This document shows, piece by piece, positions 54,320 to 63,923 of a stretch of DNA of 64,000 bases. A model generated the notes under the pieces. The model was not told the DNA's origin. It saw only the letters and a list, made by a program, of their open reading frames with translations, and searched no databases. How positions within the stretch are numbered: the stretch's first letter is position 1; every line of letters starts with the position of its first letter. The stretch is from positions 438,795-502,794 of the forward strand of contig NZ_JAMXFJ010000003.1 of assembly GCF_025460805.1 (NCBI RefSeq), read 5' to 3'. The position numbers and the translations under genes were made by a program. Source of the DNA: Microvirga sesbaniae (GTDB lineage Bacteria; Pseudomonadota; Alphaproteobacteria; Rhizobiales; Beijerinckiaceae).

Positions 54320-55777
54320 ATGGCTGACGCCCCTCTTCCCCACCCTCTCGGAGCCTCGGCCGACGATGCGCCGCTCTATGCGCCCCGAAAGCAGATCTAC
54401 CCGCAGGCCGTGAAGGGCCGCTACCGCACGATCAAGTGGGTCGTGCTCGCGATCACGCTCGGGATCTATTACTTCCTGCCGTTCATCCGGTGGGAGCGCG
54501 GCCCCAACGCGCCCGATCAGGCCATTCTGGTCGACCTGGCCAACAGCCGGTTCTACTTTTTCTTCATCGAGATCTGGCCGCAGGAGGTCTACTACATCAC
54601 CGGCCTTCTCGTGCTGGCGGCCCTGACCCTCTTCCTGATGAATGCGGTCGCGGGCCGGATCTGGTGCGGCTATCTCTGCCCTCAGACCGTCTGGACCGAC
54701 CTGTTCTACGCGGTGGAGCGCTTCATCGAAGGGGACCGGCGGGAGCGGATGCGCCGGGACAAGGAGAGGCTCACTCTTCCCGTTCTTGGCAGAAAAGTCC
54801 TCAAGCACGGCATCTGGCTCATGATCGCCTGGTGGACCGGCGGCGCCTGGGTGCTTTACTTCGCCGATGCGCCGACCCTGGTGTCTGAGCTCGCGACCTT
54901 CCGGGCATCGTTCGTCGCCTACCTGTGGATCGGCATCCTGACCTTCACGACCTATACCCTGGCCGGGTTCATGCGCGAGCAGGTCTGCACCTATATGTGT
55001 CCCTGGCCGCGCATTCAGGCGGCGCTCACGGATGAATATGCGCTCAACGTCACCTACCGCTACGATCGCGGCGAGCCGCGCGGCTCCGTGAAGAAGAACG
55101 ACGTCCTCAAGCTGCAGGGGCTGCCCGCGGGCGACTGCATCGACTGCAACCAATGCGTGGCCGTTTGCCCGACGGGGGTCGACATTCGCAAGGGCCTGCA
55201 GCTCGACTGCATCCAGTGCGGCCTGTGCATGGACGCCTGCGACACCGTGATGACCAAGATCGGGCGTCCGCAGGGCCTCATCGCCTACGACACGGACATG
55301 AACGTCCAGGCTCGGATCGAGGGTCGTCCGGAAGTACGCCGCATCGTGCGCCCCCGCACCCTCTTCTATGCGGGGCTGATGGCGGTCGTCGGCCTGGTGA
55401 TGATCGGGTCGCTCGCCATGCGCCAGAGCCTCTACCTGAGCGTGATGCACGATCGCAACCCGCTCTACGTGCGCCTTTCGGACGGGTCGATCCGCAACGG
55501 GTTCACGATCCGGATCGCCAACAAGAACCTCGATGAGCGGCGCTACTCCCTCAGCCTCGACGGTCTGCCTGAGGCGAGGATCGACGTGGTGGGCGGAGAT
55601 CTCGATCAGCAGGGCCGCCCCATCGTGACCGTCGGTCCGGACCAGACCCGCGAGACCCGCGTCCTGGTGACGGATACGGCTTCCCGCGCCGAGGACTCGA
55701 TGCCGCTCCGGTTCGTGCTGACGGATCTCGCCACCGGCGACACGGCCAGCACGAGCGATCACTTCAAGGCTCCCTGA
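54320..55777 (+). CDS. ccoG: Cytochrome c oxidase accessory protein CcoG (FixG/RdxA)
   Basis: A 485-residue membrane protein with about 5 helices and two 4Fe-4S motifs, CIDCNQCVAVCP and CIQCGLCMDACD. CGYLCPQTVW and CTYMCPWPRIQ lie near the membrane segments. A C-terminal Ig-like periplasmic domain (about 375-480) is present. It is linked to copper handling in cbb3 assembly, probably by reducing Cu(II). Confidence 0.94.
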   Translation: MADAPLPHPLGASADDAPLYAPRKQIYPQAVKGRYRTIKWVVLAITLGIYYFLPFIRWERGPNAPDQAILVDLANSRFYFFFIEIWPQEVYYITGLLVLAALTLFLMNAVAGRIWCGYLCPQTVWTDLFYAVERFIEGDRRERMRRDKERLTLPVLGRKVLKHGIWLMIAWWTGGAWVLYFADAPTLVSELATFRASFVAYLWIGILTFTTYTLAGFMREQVCTYMCPWPRIQAALTDEYALNVTYRYDRGEPRGSVKKNDVLKLQGLPAGDCIDCNQCVAVCPTGVDIRKGLQLDCIQCGLCMDACDTVMTKIGRPQGLIAYDTDMNVQARIEGRPEVRRIVRPRTLFYAGLMAVVGLVMIGSLAMRQSLYLSVMHDRNPLYVRLSDGSIRNGFTIRIANKNLDERRYSLSLDGLPEARIDVVGGDLDQQGRPIVTVGPDQTRETRVLVTDTASRAEDSMPLRFVLTDLATGDTASTSDHFKAP

Positions 55778-55788
55778 GGAGAATTCCC

Positions 55789-56289
55789 ATGTCCACCACA
55801 GCCATCAAGCCGGGACGGGGGTCGCGACCGATCACCGGACGGACGGTTCTGCTCTATTTCGTGACGTTCTTCGGCGTCATCTTCGCCATGAACTTCTACA
55901 TGGTCCGGGTCGCCATCTCCAGCTTCAGCGGGGTCGAGACGGAGAGCGCCTATAAGGCCGGCCTGTCGTTCAAGAACGACCTCGCGGCCGCTCGGGCCCA
56001 GGATTCGCGCCATTGGTCCGTCGAGGCGTCCCTCGAGCGCGTTGGTCCGGCCGGCGTGCTCGTTACGGCGAGGGATGCCCGAGGACAGGCGCTGGCGGGG
56101 CTCTCCCCCGAGATCCGGTTGGCCCATCCGACCGACAAGCGCCGGGACGTCCCGCTCGAGGTCGTCGAAGTGACCCCGGGTCGGTTCAGGAGCATCACCC
56201 CCATGCCGGAGGGCCGGTGGGACCTCGTCATCGAATTGAAGCGCGAGACCGAGACCCTGTTTCGCTCGAAGACCCGCATCTCGCTCTAG
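55789..56289 (+). CDS. fixH: cbb3 oxidase assembly protein FixH (CcoH)
   Basis: A 166-residue protein with one membrane helix (VLLYFVTFFGVIFAMNFYMV) and a periplasmic FixH domain (AYKAGLSFKNDLAAARAQDS, ending RSKTRISL). It is needed for stable cbb3 assembly. It is 11 bases after ccoG and 12 bases before fixI. Confidence 0.92.
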   Translation: MSTTAIKPGRGSRPITGRTVLLYFVTFFGVIFAMNFYMVRVAISSFSGVETESAYKAGLSFKNDLAAARAQDSRHWSVEASLERVGPAGVLVTARDARGQALAGLSPEIRLAHPTDKRRDVPLEVVEVTPGRFRSITPMPEGRWDLVIELKRETETLFRSKTRISL

Positions 56290-56301
56290 GAGCCTTCCCT
56301 G

Positions 56302-58539
56302 ATGACCGAAGCGCTCGACCTGTCCATCTACGTGAAACACCAGGGCGATGGCACATCCCATCTCGACCTTGCCATCGAGGGGATCGACTGCGCCGCGTGC
56401 ATCGACGAGATCGAAGGCGGCGTGTGCCGGCTTCCCGGCATCGTCGATGCACGGCTCAACTACACCAACCACCGGCTCGCCGTCGAATGGCGCGAGGGGG
56501 CGTTGTCCCCGACCCAGGTCGTCGACGAATTGGAGCGTCTCGGCTACCGGGCCCATCCCTTCCGGTCCGGGCTCATGGAGGAGGAAGAGGAACGCCGAGC
56601 CAAATGGCTCCTGAAATGCCTCGCCGTGGCCGGCTTCGCCTCCATGAACATCATGCTGCTGGCGGTATCGGTCTGGTCCGGAAACGTCACGGACATCACA
56701 CCCGAAACCCGTGATTTCTTCCATTGGCTGGCGGCTCTCATCGCCCTCCCGGCGGTGGCCTATGCGGGCCAGCCCTTCTTTCAGAGCGCAATGAATGCCC
56801 TGCGCAACCGCCGCACCAACATGGACGTTCCGATCGTCATCGGTATCCTTCTGGCGCTCACCGTCTCCGTCGTCGAGACGATCAATTCCGCCGAGCATAC
56901 CTATTTCGACTCGGTGGTCATGCTCCTCTTCTTCCTGCTCTGTGGTCGCTACCTTGATCAGGCCATGCGCCGCAGGACCCGCGCAGTGGCAGGCAACCTG
57001 GCATCGTTTCGCGCCGAAGTGGCTCACAGGATCGAAGAGAGCGGCGAAGTCGTTCTCGTGCCGACCGCTGCCTTGAAGACCGGCGACCGGGTCCTTGTGC
57101 GTCCCGGCGAGCGCATCGCGGTCGACGGGGTCGTCGTCGCCGGTCGGTCGGAGATCGACGAGAGCCTCGTCACCGGCGAGACCGCCCATCGCCCCGTCCA
57201 GGCCGACAGTCAGGTTTACGCGGGCAGCCTCAACGCCAATGGCACCCTGACGGTGACGGTCACCGCCGCCGGCAAGGGCACGCTCCTCGACGAGGTCGAG
57301 CGCCTTCTGGAGAACGCCGCGGCGGCCAAGTCCCGCTATGTGAGGCTGGCCGATCGCGTCGCGAAGGTCTACGCCCCGGTCGTTCATGCGGCTGCCGCCC
57401 TCACGGCCTTGACCTGGATCGCCACCGGGGCGTCCGTCCACGACGCCCTGATCACCGCGGTCGCGGTGCTCATCATCACCTGTCCCTGTGCTCTGGCGCT
57501 CGCCGTCCCGGTGGTCCAGGTGGTCGCCTCGGGAGCCCTCTTCCGTGCCGGAATCTTCCTCAACACGGGAGACGTGTTCGAGCGTCTGGCGACGGTCGAC
57601 ACCATCGTGTTCGACAAGACCGGAACCCTGACGATGCCGGGCATGCGTATCGTCAATGCAGGCGATATCGATCCCGCTTTGCTGGGAGCGGCCGGCCGTC
57701 TTGCCCTGTCGAGCCATCACCCGCTGGCCACCGCCATCGCTTCCATCGCTCAGGGAAGCCCCTACGACGGCGTGGTCGAAGAGCCCGGCCAGGGCGTTCG
57801 AGCCATGGTGGACGGACAGGAGATGCGGCTGGGCCGGCCGGCCTTCTGCGGGATAGACGATTGTGCCGCCCAGGTGGCCGCAAGCGATCCGGCGGCGTCC
57901 GCGATTGCATTCTCCTGGGGCGGCAGGAGAGCGGTCCTGCTCGTGCGGCAGGCGCTGCGCCCGGATGCCGTCGCGGTCGTCCGGAGCCTGCGCGACGACG
58001 GCTTCGACTGCCGCATCCTGTCGGGCGATCGACCGGAGGCGGTCGCGCCGGTCGCGGCGGCCCTCGGGATCGACTGGTGGCGCGGCGGCTGCAAGCCGAC
58101 CGACAAGATCGATGCGCTCGAGGCTTTCAAGGCCGAAGGCCGTAAGGTGCTGATGGTCGGCGACGGCCTCAACGATGCGCCGGCTCTGGCCGCCTCGCAC
58201 GTGTCGCTGTCGCCGATCGGCGCCGCCGATCTGACCCAGGCGCAGGCCGATGCCGTTTTCCTGGGCGAGATGTTGCGGCCCGTGCAGGACACCGTTGAAA
58301 TTGCCCGGAGGGCGCACCGCCTGATGCGCCAGAATCTGTGCATCGCCCTCGTGTACAACCTGATTGCGGTTCCGCTCGCCTTTCTCGGCTATGTCACGCC
58401 GCTGGTTGCGGCTCTTGCGATGTCGGGCTCCTCGACCCTCGTGACCCTCAACGCCCTTCGGGCCCACGGGCGCGGGCCGGCCGTGCCGCAGGGTGAGCCG
58501 ATCCCGTCGCCGCTCCGTCCGGCAGCCCAAGGAGCCTGA
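56302..58539 (+). CDS. fixI: Copper-exporting P1B-type ATPase FixI (CcoI)
   Basis: A 745-residue metal-transporting ATPase that supplies Cu for the cbb3 binuclear centre. The N-terminal HMA domain contains GIDCAACIDEIEGG. The membrane CPC motif is in TCPCALALAVP, the phosphorylation site is DKTGTLT, and the hinge is MVGDGLNDAPALAAS. HP-type residues are seen in SSHHPLATA. Length and operon position match FixI. Confidence 0.94.
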   Translation: MTEALDLSIYVKHQGDGTSHLDLAIEGIDCAACIDEIEGGVCRLPGIVDARLNYTNHRLAVEWREGALSPTQVVDELERLGYRAHPFRSGLMEEEEERRAKWLLKCLAVAGFASMNIMLLAVSVWSGNVTDITPETRDFFHWLAALIALPAVAYAGQPFFQSAMNALRNRRTNMDVPIVIGILLALTVSVVETINSAEHTYFDSVVMLLFFLLCGRYLDQAMRRRTRAVAGNLASFRAEVAHRIEESGEVVLVPTAALKTGDRVLVRPGERIAVDGVVVAGRSEIDESLVTGETAHRPVQADSQVYAGSLNANGTLTVTVTAAGKGTLLDEVERLLENAAAAKSRYVRLADRVAKVYAPVVHAAAALTALTWIATGASVHDALITAVAVLIITCPCALALAVPVVQVVASGALFRAGIFLNTGDVFERLATVDTIVFDKTGTLTMPGMRIVNAGDIDPALLGAAGRLALSSHHPLATAIASIAQGSPYDGVVEEPGQGVRAMVDGQEMRLGRPAFCGIDDCAAQVAASDPAASAIAFSWGGRRAVLLVRQALRPDAVAVVRSLRDDGFDCRILSGDRPEAVAPVAAALGIDWWRGGCKPTDKIDALEAFKAEGRKVLMVGDGLNDAPALAASHVSLSPIGAADLTQAQADAVFLGEMLRPVQDTVEIARRAHRLMRQNLCIALVYNLIAVPLAFLGYVTPLVAALAMSGSSTLVTLNALRAHGRGPAVPQGEPIPSPLRPAAQGA

Positions 58540-58542
58540 GCC

Positions 58543-58692
58543 ATGGACGTTCTGATCTATCTCGTGCCGATGGCGCTGCTGCTCGGCCTGTGCGGCCTTG
58601 CCGCCTTCATGTGGTCGCTCAAGAGCGGTCAATACGACGACGTGCAGGGAGCCGCCGTGCGGGTCCTGTCCGACGACGATGTCCGGACATGA
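58543..58692 (+). CDS. ccoS: cbb3 oxidase assembly protein CcoS (FixS)
   Basis: A 49-residue protein, MDVLIYLVPMALLLGLCGL then AAFMWSLKSGQYDDVQGAA, typical of CcoS/FixS with one helix and the W-(S/A)-x-K-S-GQYDD motif. It starts 3 bases after fixI. Its end overlaps the MFS start (ATGA). Confidence 0.93.
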   Translation: MDVLIYLVPMALLLGLCGLAAFMWSLKSGQYDDVQGAAVRVLSDDDVRT

Positions 58693-59804
58693 CCGCTTCG
58701 GCCGCCATGCCCCGGGCGGGACAGCTCGAATGTGTCTGTGAACCGGGCGCGCTGGGCGGCCCAACAGCGGGCCGCTCCGGCACGGCGCCCCTGGCCGCGG
58801 GCTTCGCGTTCTCGGTTCTCGCCCAGATCCTGACACTCAGCATCCTGCCCCTGGCCGGGCTGTCCCTCGCCCCCGGCCACGGCCTGGTCACCCTCCCCTA
58901 CACGGCCTTCTATATCGGGGCGGCTCTTGCGAGCCTGCCCGCGTCGCTCCTGCTCGACTCGTTCGGCCGGCGGGCCGCTTTCTCCCTCGGCGCCAGTCTC
59001 GGCGCCGCCGGCGGACTCGTTCTCGTCTGGGCTCTCGCGTCCATGAATTTCGGAGCTCTGGTGCTCGGCGCGTTCTGGCTCGGAATTGCCAGCGGCTTCA
59101 GCCTGTTCTATCGCCATGCCGCGATTCCGGTCGGTGGCAAGGGAGCCGGCACGGTTCTGATCGTGTTCGGCGCAGCCACCCTGGCGGGCCTCATCGCTCC
59201 GACCCTCGCCGGCGTCGCGGAGGGTCTGGCGTCTCCGCGGGTTTTTGCCGGCACCGCCGCTGCAGCCGCTCTGGCTCACGTAGCGTCTCTCCTGGCGACC
59301 GCCTCTCTGCCCTACCAAAGCCGTCGCGAGCGGGCAACCACAGCCGCCGGCGCGCCGGTATGGCGCTCCTTCCTTCCGCCGACCGTGACCGGCGCGGTCG
59401 GATGGTTCACGATGACAGCCCTGATGGGTGCGACGCCGATCGCGGTCGTCGGCTGCGCGCCGTCGGAAGCGGCTGTAGGGGCCGTGGCCTGGCATGTGAT
59501 GGCCATGTACGCCCCGTCATTGCTCATGGCGTTCCTTCCCCGTCTGGCCCGCCCTGTTCATCTCTCCGTGATAGGAGGCCTGCTGCTGGCGGCCGGCGCG
59601 GCCGCATTCATGCTGTCCACGAATGCGGGCGGGTTTTCGTTGGGAGCCGCCTGCGTCGGGGGCGGATGGTCGCTGGTCGTCCTTGGCACCACGCTTTCGC
59701 TCCACAGGAGCGGCCCCGTCCCGCGATGGCTCCTCGGCCTGCACGACGGCATATCGCTCATAGGTGCAATCCTCGGCACTCTCGCGGCGAGCCTCGCGGC
59801 ATAA
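58689..59804 (+). CDS. MFS transporter
   Basis: A 371-residue membrane protein with about 11-12 hydrophobic helices and MFS loop features (LLDSFGRRAAFSLGA between helices 2 and 3). The first 30 residues are cytoplasmic and contain two Cys (ECVCEPG). It is translationally coupled to ccoS, so it belongs to the ccoGHIS operon. In some bacteria an MFS protein (CcoA) imports copper for cbb3; a similar role is possible here, but I did not identify the CcoA Met/Cys motifs with confidence. Confidence 0.75.
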   Translation: MTASAAMPRAGQLECVCEPGALGGPTAGRSGTAPLAAGFAFSVLAQILTLSILPLAGLSLAPGHGLVTLPYTAFYIGAALASLPASLLLDSFGRRAAFSLGASLGAAGGLVLVWALASMNFGALVLGAFWLGIASGFSLFYRHAAIPVGGKGAGTVLIVFGAATLAGLIAPTLAGVAEGLASPRVFAGTAAAAALAHVASLLATASLPYQSRRERATTAAGAPVWRSFLPPTVTGAVGWFTMTALMGATPIAVVGCAPSEAAVGAVAWHVMAMYAPSLLMAFLPRLARPVHLSVIGGLLLAAGAAAFMLSTNAGGFSLGAACVGGGWSLVVLGTTLSLHRSGPVPRWLLGLHDGISLIGAILGTLAASLAA

Positions 59805-59850
59805 CACCTGCCGCGCGCCCCGGGCCGTCTCGGTGCGACCGGAGAGACGA

Positions 59851-59870
59851 CCTAAGGAAAACCCCTTAGG
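59851..59870. promoter_or_regulatory. Inverted repeat upstream of fixK, candidate FixJ site
   Basis: CCTAAGG and CCTTAGG are separated by AAAACC, centred about 90 bases before the fixK start. FixJ sites in rhizobial fixK promoters are comparable CTTA/TAAG-containing dyads. The assignment rests on position and symmetry. Confidence 0.5.
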
Positions 59871-59949
59871 TATCAGACCTGAATTTTTGACCCACCTCAG
59901 CGGCGGTACCCATGGAGCATCATCACGTTCACGAGTTCGCGAGGGTCCG

Positions 59950-60636
59950 ATGCAGACAGCGCTCCTCACCAAGGCCTCCCCTTCGGCCCTTCCCTTGTTC
60001 AGCCTTGAGGTTCCGCCCCTGTGCAAGCCGGCGGAGCCAGCGGCTCCCGGCGTCGGCTCGGTCCAGTCCTACGCCAAGGATGAGGAGATCTTCGCCGAAG
60101 GGAACCGGGCCGCTTTCGTCTACAAGGTCCTGTCGGGCGTGGTGCGCACGTCCAAGCTCCTCAGCGACGGGCGGCGGCAGATCGATGCCTTTCATCTGGC
60201 CGGAGATATTTTCGGCCTCGAGGCTGGCGAGGAGTACCGGTTCAGCGCGGAATCCGTCGGCGACTGCATCGTCGTCGCCTACCGTCGCAGCCACCTTGCC
60301 GCCATGACCCGAAGCGATGCGCAACTCTCCCGCGACCTGACCATGGGGATGATGCGCTCTCTGGTCCGGGCACAGAACCATATGCTCCTGCTCGGCCGCA
60401 AGTCAGCCCTGGAGAAAATCGCGTCCTTCCTCCTCGACATGGCCGAGCGCACCGCCGATGACGACGCTCTGGATCTTCCCATGTCACGCACGGATATCGC
60501 CGACCACCTCGGGTTGACCATCGAAACCGTTTCGCGGTCCTTCACGCAGCTCGAGCGTCAGGGCATGATCGCGCTCCCCTCGGCCCGCCACGTGGTGCTG
60601 AGCGACAGGGCGGCGCTCGAGCGTCTGAACGCGTAA
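59950..60636 (+). CDS. fixK: CRP/FNR-family regulator FixK
   Basis: A 228-residue CRP-fold activator. It has a cNMP-like beta barrel (SYAKDEEIFAEGNRAAFVYKV, DIFGLEAGEEYRFSAESVG) and a C-terminal HTH (MSRTDIADHLGLTIETVSRSFTQLERQG) with the E-xx-SR recognition pattern for TTGAT-N4-ATCAA. The N-terminal four-Cys cluster of oxygen-sensing FNR is absent (only CKP near residue 25 and CIV), so it is FixK-like. It likely acts on the boxes before hemN, ccoN and ccoG. Confidence 0.9.
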   Translation: MQTALLTKASPSALPLFSLEVPPLCKPAEPAAPGVGSVQSYAKDEEIFAEGNRAAFVYKVLSGVVRTSKLLSDGRRQIDAFHLAGDIFGLEAGEEYRFSAESVGDCIVVAYRRSHLAAMTRSDAQLSRDLTMGMMRSLVRAQNHMLLLGRKSALEKIASFLLDMAERTADDDALDLPMSRTDIADHLGLTIETVSRSFTQLERQGMIALPSARHVVLSDRAALERLNA

Positions 60637-60796
60637 GGAAGGATCTCGGCAGGCCCGGCACCGTCTCCGACCTGTCCGGGCTCTTTCAGCCTTGCCGTCC
60701 CGAGCACGCAAGGCCGAACGGCTTCCAAAGGACGTCGGTCCAGGCCGGACGGAATGGGATATCCCTCGGCTTCGGGCGACGGGGCAGGCCCGGTCC
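60637..60796. other. Intergenic region after fixK
   Basis: 160 bases between fixK and repeat copy C. I see no gene. GCCCGGCACCGTCTCCGACC around 60650 has no strong stem-loop, and no clear terminator was identified. Confidence 0.4.
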
Positions 60797-60977
60797 TAAA
60801 GCATCGGACGTGAAAAGTGGACTTGCACTTTTGGGATCCATCCGATGCTTTCTTCTTGGATGAGAGCATCGGTCAGAACGGACCCAGCGGGCCGCGCCAG
60901 CGACCCGAAGGGCCACGCTAGTGAAAACCGGATCCACTTTTCGCTGACGCGGCCCTCTGGGTCCGTCCGATGCTCTA
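60797..60977. repeat. MITE-like double-hairpin element, copy C
   Basis: At 181 bp it is the longest copy, in the same orientation as A. It begins TAAAGCATCGGACGTGAAAA and ends GTCCGATGCTCTA. The second hairpin carries extra GC-rich sequence (CGACCCGAAGGGCCACGC and GCTGACGCGGCCCTCTGGG). The last CTA is the stop codon (TAG, minus strand) of the single-domain receiver gene. Confidence 0.85.
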
Positions 60978-61343
60978 AGAGAGCGCCGCGTGAATGCTGT
61001 CGAGCAACTCGCTGTCGTGGAGCGGCTTCTCCAGAACGACCCGGAACCCCGATCGGGCTGCGCGACGATTGAGATCGTCGCTGATCTGGGATGCGATGAG
61101 GATCGCCCGGCAATCGATTTGACGTTGCCGCAAGTGTCCCACGAGCTCGATCCCGGTCATTCCCGGCATGTTGTAATCGATCACGTAGCAGCCGCCCGCC
61201 GGTAGATCAGACGCGGCCAGAAGCTCCGCGCCGCCCTTGAACAGCCGCACGGTCAGACCCTCAAGCTCCAGAGCGAACTTCAATGAGTTTCTGACCGCGT
61301 CGTCGTCGTCCACGACGAAGACCGGCCCCGTGGGGTAAGACAT
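60975..61343 (-). CDS. Single-domain response regulator (receiver only)
   Basis: A 122-residue protein that is a receiver domain alone. It has the acidic pair in VVDDDDAVRN, phospho-acceptor Asp56 in YVIDYNMPGMTG, the Ser switch in LIASQIS and Lys in VLEKPL. There is no output domain. It lies 111 bases downstream of fixJ in the same direction, so it may take phosphate from FixL or act as an antagonist, as FixT does elsewhere (FixT is not clearly homologous). The stop codon is inside repeat copy C. The ATG at 61343 was preferred to one at 61358. Confidence 0.85.
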   Translation of the reverse strand: MSYPTGPVFVVDDDDAVRNSLKFALELEGLTVRLFKGGAELLAASDLPAGGCYVIDYNMPGMTGIELVGHLRQRQIDCRAILIASQISDDLNRRAARSGFRVVLEKPLHDSELLDSIHAALS

Positions 61344-61454
61344 CAAGCGCCCGCGCAATCATCGGTTCCGGCCAAAGGGCAATGACATTTGGCCAACATG
61401 GCGGATTATGCACGAAAGGAGCCGCCCCCCTACTCAGGAATATTCCTTAAGGGG

Positions 61455-62066
61455 TTAGTGGGTCTCGATCAGAAGGGCCAGACGGACCAGTTCCGACAGG
61501 CTCTTGGCCTGCATTTTGGCCATGACGTTGGCCCGGTAGATCTCCACCGTCCGCGGGCTGATCCCGAGATCGTAGGCGATCACCTTGTTGGCCTTCCCGG
61601 CGACCAGACCGTCGAGAACCTGCCGCTCGCGTTCGGACAAGGCATCGAAACGCCGCTCGACTTCGGCCACCTGAGTTCCATGGTGGCTGCTTTTTTCCTG
61701 ACGGGCCAGGGCCGAACGGACGGCTGCCAGGAACACCTCGTCCCCGAAAGGCTTCTCCAGGAAATCGACCGCTCCCTCCTTCATGGCTTCGACGGCCATC
61801 GGCACATCCGCGTGGCCGGTCATCACGATGACCGGCAGGAGAACGCCGCGGGACTTGAGCCGGCGGATCAGTTCGATTCCGTCGATCCCCGGCATGCGGA
61901 CATCCGTCACGATGCATCCCGTCTCGACGGCCGGCGCATCGTCGAGGAAGGCTAAGGCCGATTCATGCAGGCGGACCGGGAGGCCCTCCGAGGCGAGCAG
62001 AAACGCCAGGGACTTCCGGACGGCCACGTCATCATCGACCACATGCACCGCAACATCACTCTGCAT
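61455..62066 (-). CDS. fixJ: Two-component response regulator FixJ
   Basis: A 203-residue regulator with receiver domain ([12 protein letters not shown], phospho-site Asp55 in [25 protein letters not shown]) and a C-terminal LuxR-type HTH ([20 protein letters not shown] then [16 protein letters not shown]). FixJ is phosphorylated by FixL at low oxygen and activates fixK. Its start overlaps the fixL end by 11 bases. Confidence 0.93.
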   Translation of the reverse strand: MQSDVAVHVVDDDVAVRKSLAFLLASEGLPVRLHESALAFLDDAPAVETGCIVTDVRMPGIDGIELIRRLKSRGVLLPVIVMTGHADVPMAVEAMKEGAVDFLEKPFGDEVFLAAVRSALARQEKSSHHGTQVAEVERRFDALSERERQVLDGLVAGKANKVIAYDLGISPRTVEIYRANVMAKMQAKSLSELVRLALLIETH

Positions 62067-63594
62067 GCGACATCTCCTCCCTGCCGACCAATCTCAACGT
62101 GAATCTGAACGCGGTTCCCGCCCCGGGGGTCGATTCGGCCCAGATCTTTCCGCCATGGGCTTCCACGATCGTCCGACAGATCGACAGCCCCACGCCCATT
62201 CCGTGCTTCTTGGTCGTGACGAAGGGCTGGAAGAGCTGAGCTGCGACCTCGGGCGCAAGTCCCGGCCCCGTATCCTCCACGCTCAGTTCCACATGCCCGG
62301 CATCGACCGTGTGGGTGGCGACCCGGAGCTCCCGCCGCTGCGTCTCCTGCATGGCTTCGATGGCATTTCGGATCAGGTTCAGCAGAACCTGCTGGATCTG
62401 GATCCGGTCGGCAAGCACGTAGGGAGCATCCGGATCGAAATCGTAGACGACCCTAACCCCCTGCTCCTTTGCTCCCACAAGAGAGAGAGCGCTCGCCTCC
62501 TCGATGAGCTTTGGCAGGTTTTCGAGATGGCGTTCGCTCTCGCCCCGGGCCACGAATTCGCGCAGATGGCGGATCACCTGCCCGGCCCTCAAGGCCTGCT
62601 CGCCCGCCTCGTTGACCGCATCACGCAGCATGGGAACGGCATCTCCCTCCATCCGCTCCAGGATTCTCCTGCAGCCCTTGAGGTAGTTGGTGATGGCGGT
62701 GAGCGGCTGGTTGATTTCATGCGCCAGCGTCGAGGCCATCTCGCCGAGAGCCGTGAAGCGCGACATGTGAACCAGTTCGGATTGAAGTTCCTGCAGGCGG
62801 GTCTCCGTCCTTTGTCGCTCCGTCAGATCGCGGATGAAACCCGTGAAATAGCGGATCCCTCCCGAATGCATCTCGCCGACCGCCAGTTCCATGGGAAAGG
62901 TCGAACCATCCTTGCGCTGCCCGACGACGACGCGTCCAACTCCAATGATCCTCCTTTCGCCCGTGGTGCGATAACGCAGCATGTAGCCGTCATGCTGCTC
63001 GCGGTACGGCGGCGGCATGAGGATCTTGACGTTCTCTCCGATCACCTCGGTGGGCTCGTAGCCGAAGAGACGCACCGCTGTGGCGCTGAACGACTGAATA
63101 CGGGCTTGCTCATCGATGACCACCATGGCGTCCGGAACGGTCTCCAGGATCGACCGCAGATGCGCTTCCCGCGTTCTCAGTGCCTCCTCGGCGACAACCG
63201 ACGCAGTGATGTCCCGGGTGATCATCGCAATGCCGCACCCTTCGCCCTCGGCGAGCGGCGTCAGGGTGGCCAGGGCCATGAAGACGGATCCGTCCTTGCG
63301 TGGCCGGAGGGCTTGGCTCCTGTGACGCCCGGTTGATCGAGCAGCATCGATGTCATGACGAAGCGCCTCGGAACCATCCGCTGCACTGTACAGGACGGAT
63401 GCCGAGCGCCCGATCACCTCGTCGCGGCTCCATCCGTAGATGTGCTCCGCTCCGCGGCTCCAGCTCGCGACCGTTCCGTCGGGATCGAGCACGACGAAGG
63501 CCGTATCGGTGACGGCCTCGATCAGAAGCTCGGCGGTTGTCTTGGGGTCGGGTTGTTGATCTGACAATATGACGTCTCTCCAGGGCGGCAGCAT
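62056..63594 (-). CDS. fixL: Oxygen-sensing histidine kinase FixL
   Basis: A kinase of about 512 residues with two PAS domains. The second is the heme PAS: proximal His201 in [17 protein letters not shown] and the conserved Arg221 in [12 protein letters not shown] match Bradyrhizobium FixL His200 and Arg220. The transmitter has phospho-His292 in [19 protein letters not shown]-box [10 protein letters not shown], and G-boxes DTGPGLAP and [13 protein letters not shown]. It has no membrane helices, so it is soluble. The start is uncertain: ATG at 63594, or TTG at 63567 (MSDQQPDPK) with GGAGAG 8 bases ahead. Confidence 0.93.
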   Translation of the reverse strand: MLPPWRDVILSDQQPDPKTTAELLIEAVTDTAFVVLDPDGTVASWSRGAEHIYGWSRDEVIGRSASVLYSAADGSEALRHDIDAARSTGRHRSQALRPRKDGSVFMALATLTPLAEGEGCGIAMITRDITASVVAEEALRTREAHLRSILETVPDAMVVIDEQARIQSFSATAVRLFGYEPTEVIGENVKILMPPPYREQHDGYMLRYRTTGERRIIGVGRVVVGQRKDGSTFPMELAVGEMHSGGIRYFTGFIRDLTERQRTETRLQELQSELVHMSRFTALGEMASTLAHEINQPLTAITNYLKGCRRILERMEGDAVPMLRDAVNEAGEQALRAGQVIRHLREFVARGESERHLENLPKLIEEASALSLVGAKEQGVRVVYDFDPDAPYVLADRIQIQQVLLNLIRNAIEAMQETQRRELRVATHTVDAGHVELSVEDTGPGLAPEVAAQLFQPFVTTKKHGMGVGLSICRTIVEAHGGKIWAESTPGAGTAFRFTLRLVGREEMSHAE

Positions 63595-63782
63595 AACAAT
63601 TTCACGTCCTGTTCTGCCAGCGGCCAATCACCACCGGGCGCCCCGCTATGCACTGCCTTTGACGCCCGTTAGCCCCTTGCGGGCCGACCGGTCATAACTA
63701 TATTACCGTGAGGCACCCCTCCTGTTGACGCTTGAGACGATCCTATGAAGATGTCTCTTGCAAAGTGTCCGGGAGGGTTTAT
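63595..63782. other. Intergenic region upstream of fixL
   Basis: About 190 bases. The stretch TAACTATATTACCGTGAGG near 63695 is AT-rich against the background and may hold promoter elements. GGGAGGG at the right end serves the next small frame. No FNR/FixK box was found. Confidence 0.35.
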
Positions 63783-63923
63783 ATGAGCGCCTCCCTGGTG
63801 ATTTGCGTGAGCGGTCGGCGGGGTCATTTCCCGAACAGGGTTGGTGCGTGCGGGCTGCGGCAGGGATGCCGGGCTCTGGCGCGCTGCGTTCGGGACGGGC
63901 TGGTGATCTGGTCTGGGCTATGA
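63783..63923 (+). CDS. Small uncharacterised open reading frame
   Basis: A 46-codon frame (MSASLVICVSGRRGHFPNRV onward) with a good GGGAGGG ribosome binding site 5 bases before the ATG. It is Arg/Cys/Gly-rich with no recognised domain. Its TGA overlaps the ATG of a second frame that leaves the window. It may be a leader peptide or a chance frame in GC-rich DNA. Confidence 0.25.
   Translation: MSASLVICVSGRRGHFPNRVGACGLRQGCRALARCVRDGLVIWSGL

Noticed and set aside
55759..58836. A 1025-codon minus-strand frame across fixH, fixI and ccoS
   Set aside because: It is antisense to well-conserved cbb3 assembly genes, with low-complexity Arg/Gly/Asp-rich product and no domain.
59950..60636. Calling the CRP-type regulator FNR (oxygen-sensing iron-sulfur type)
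   Set aside because: The N-terminal cysteine cluster is missing; FixLJ next door explains oxygen control, so FixK fits better.
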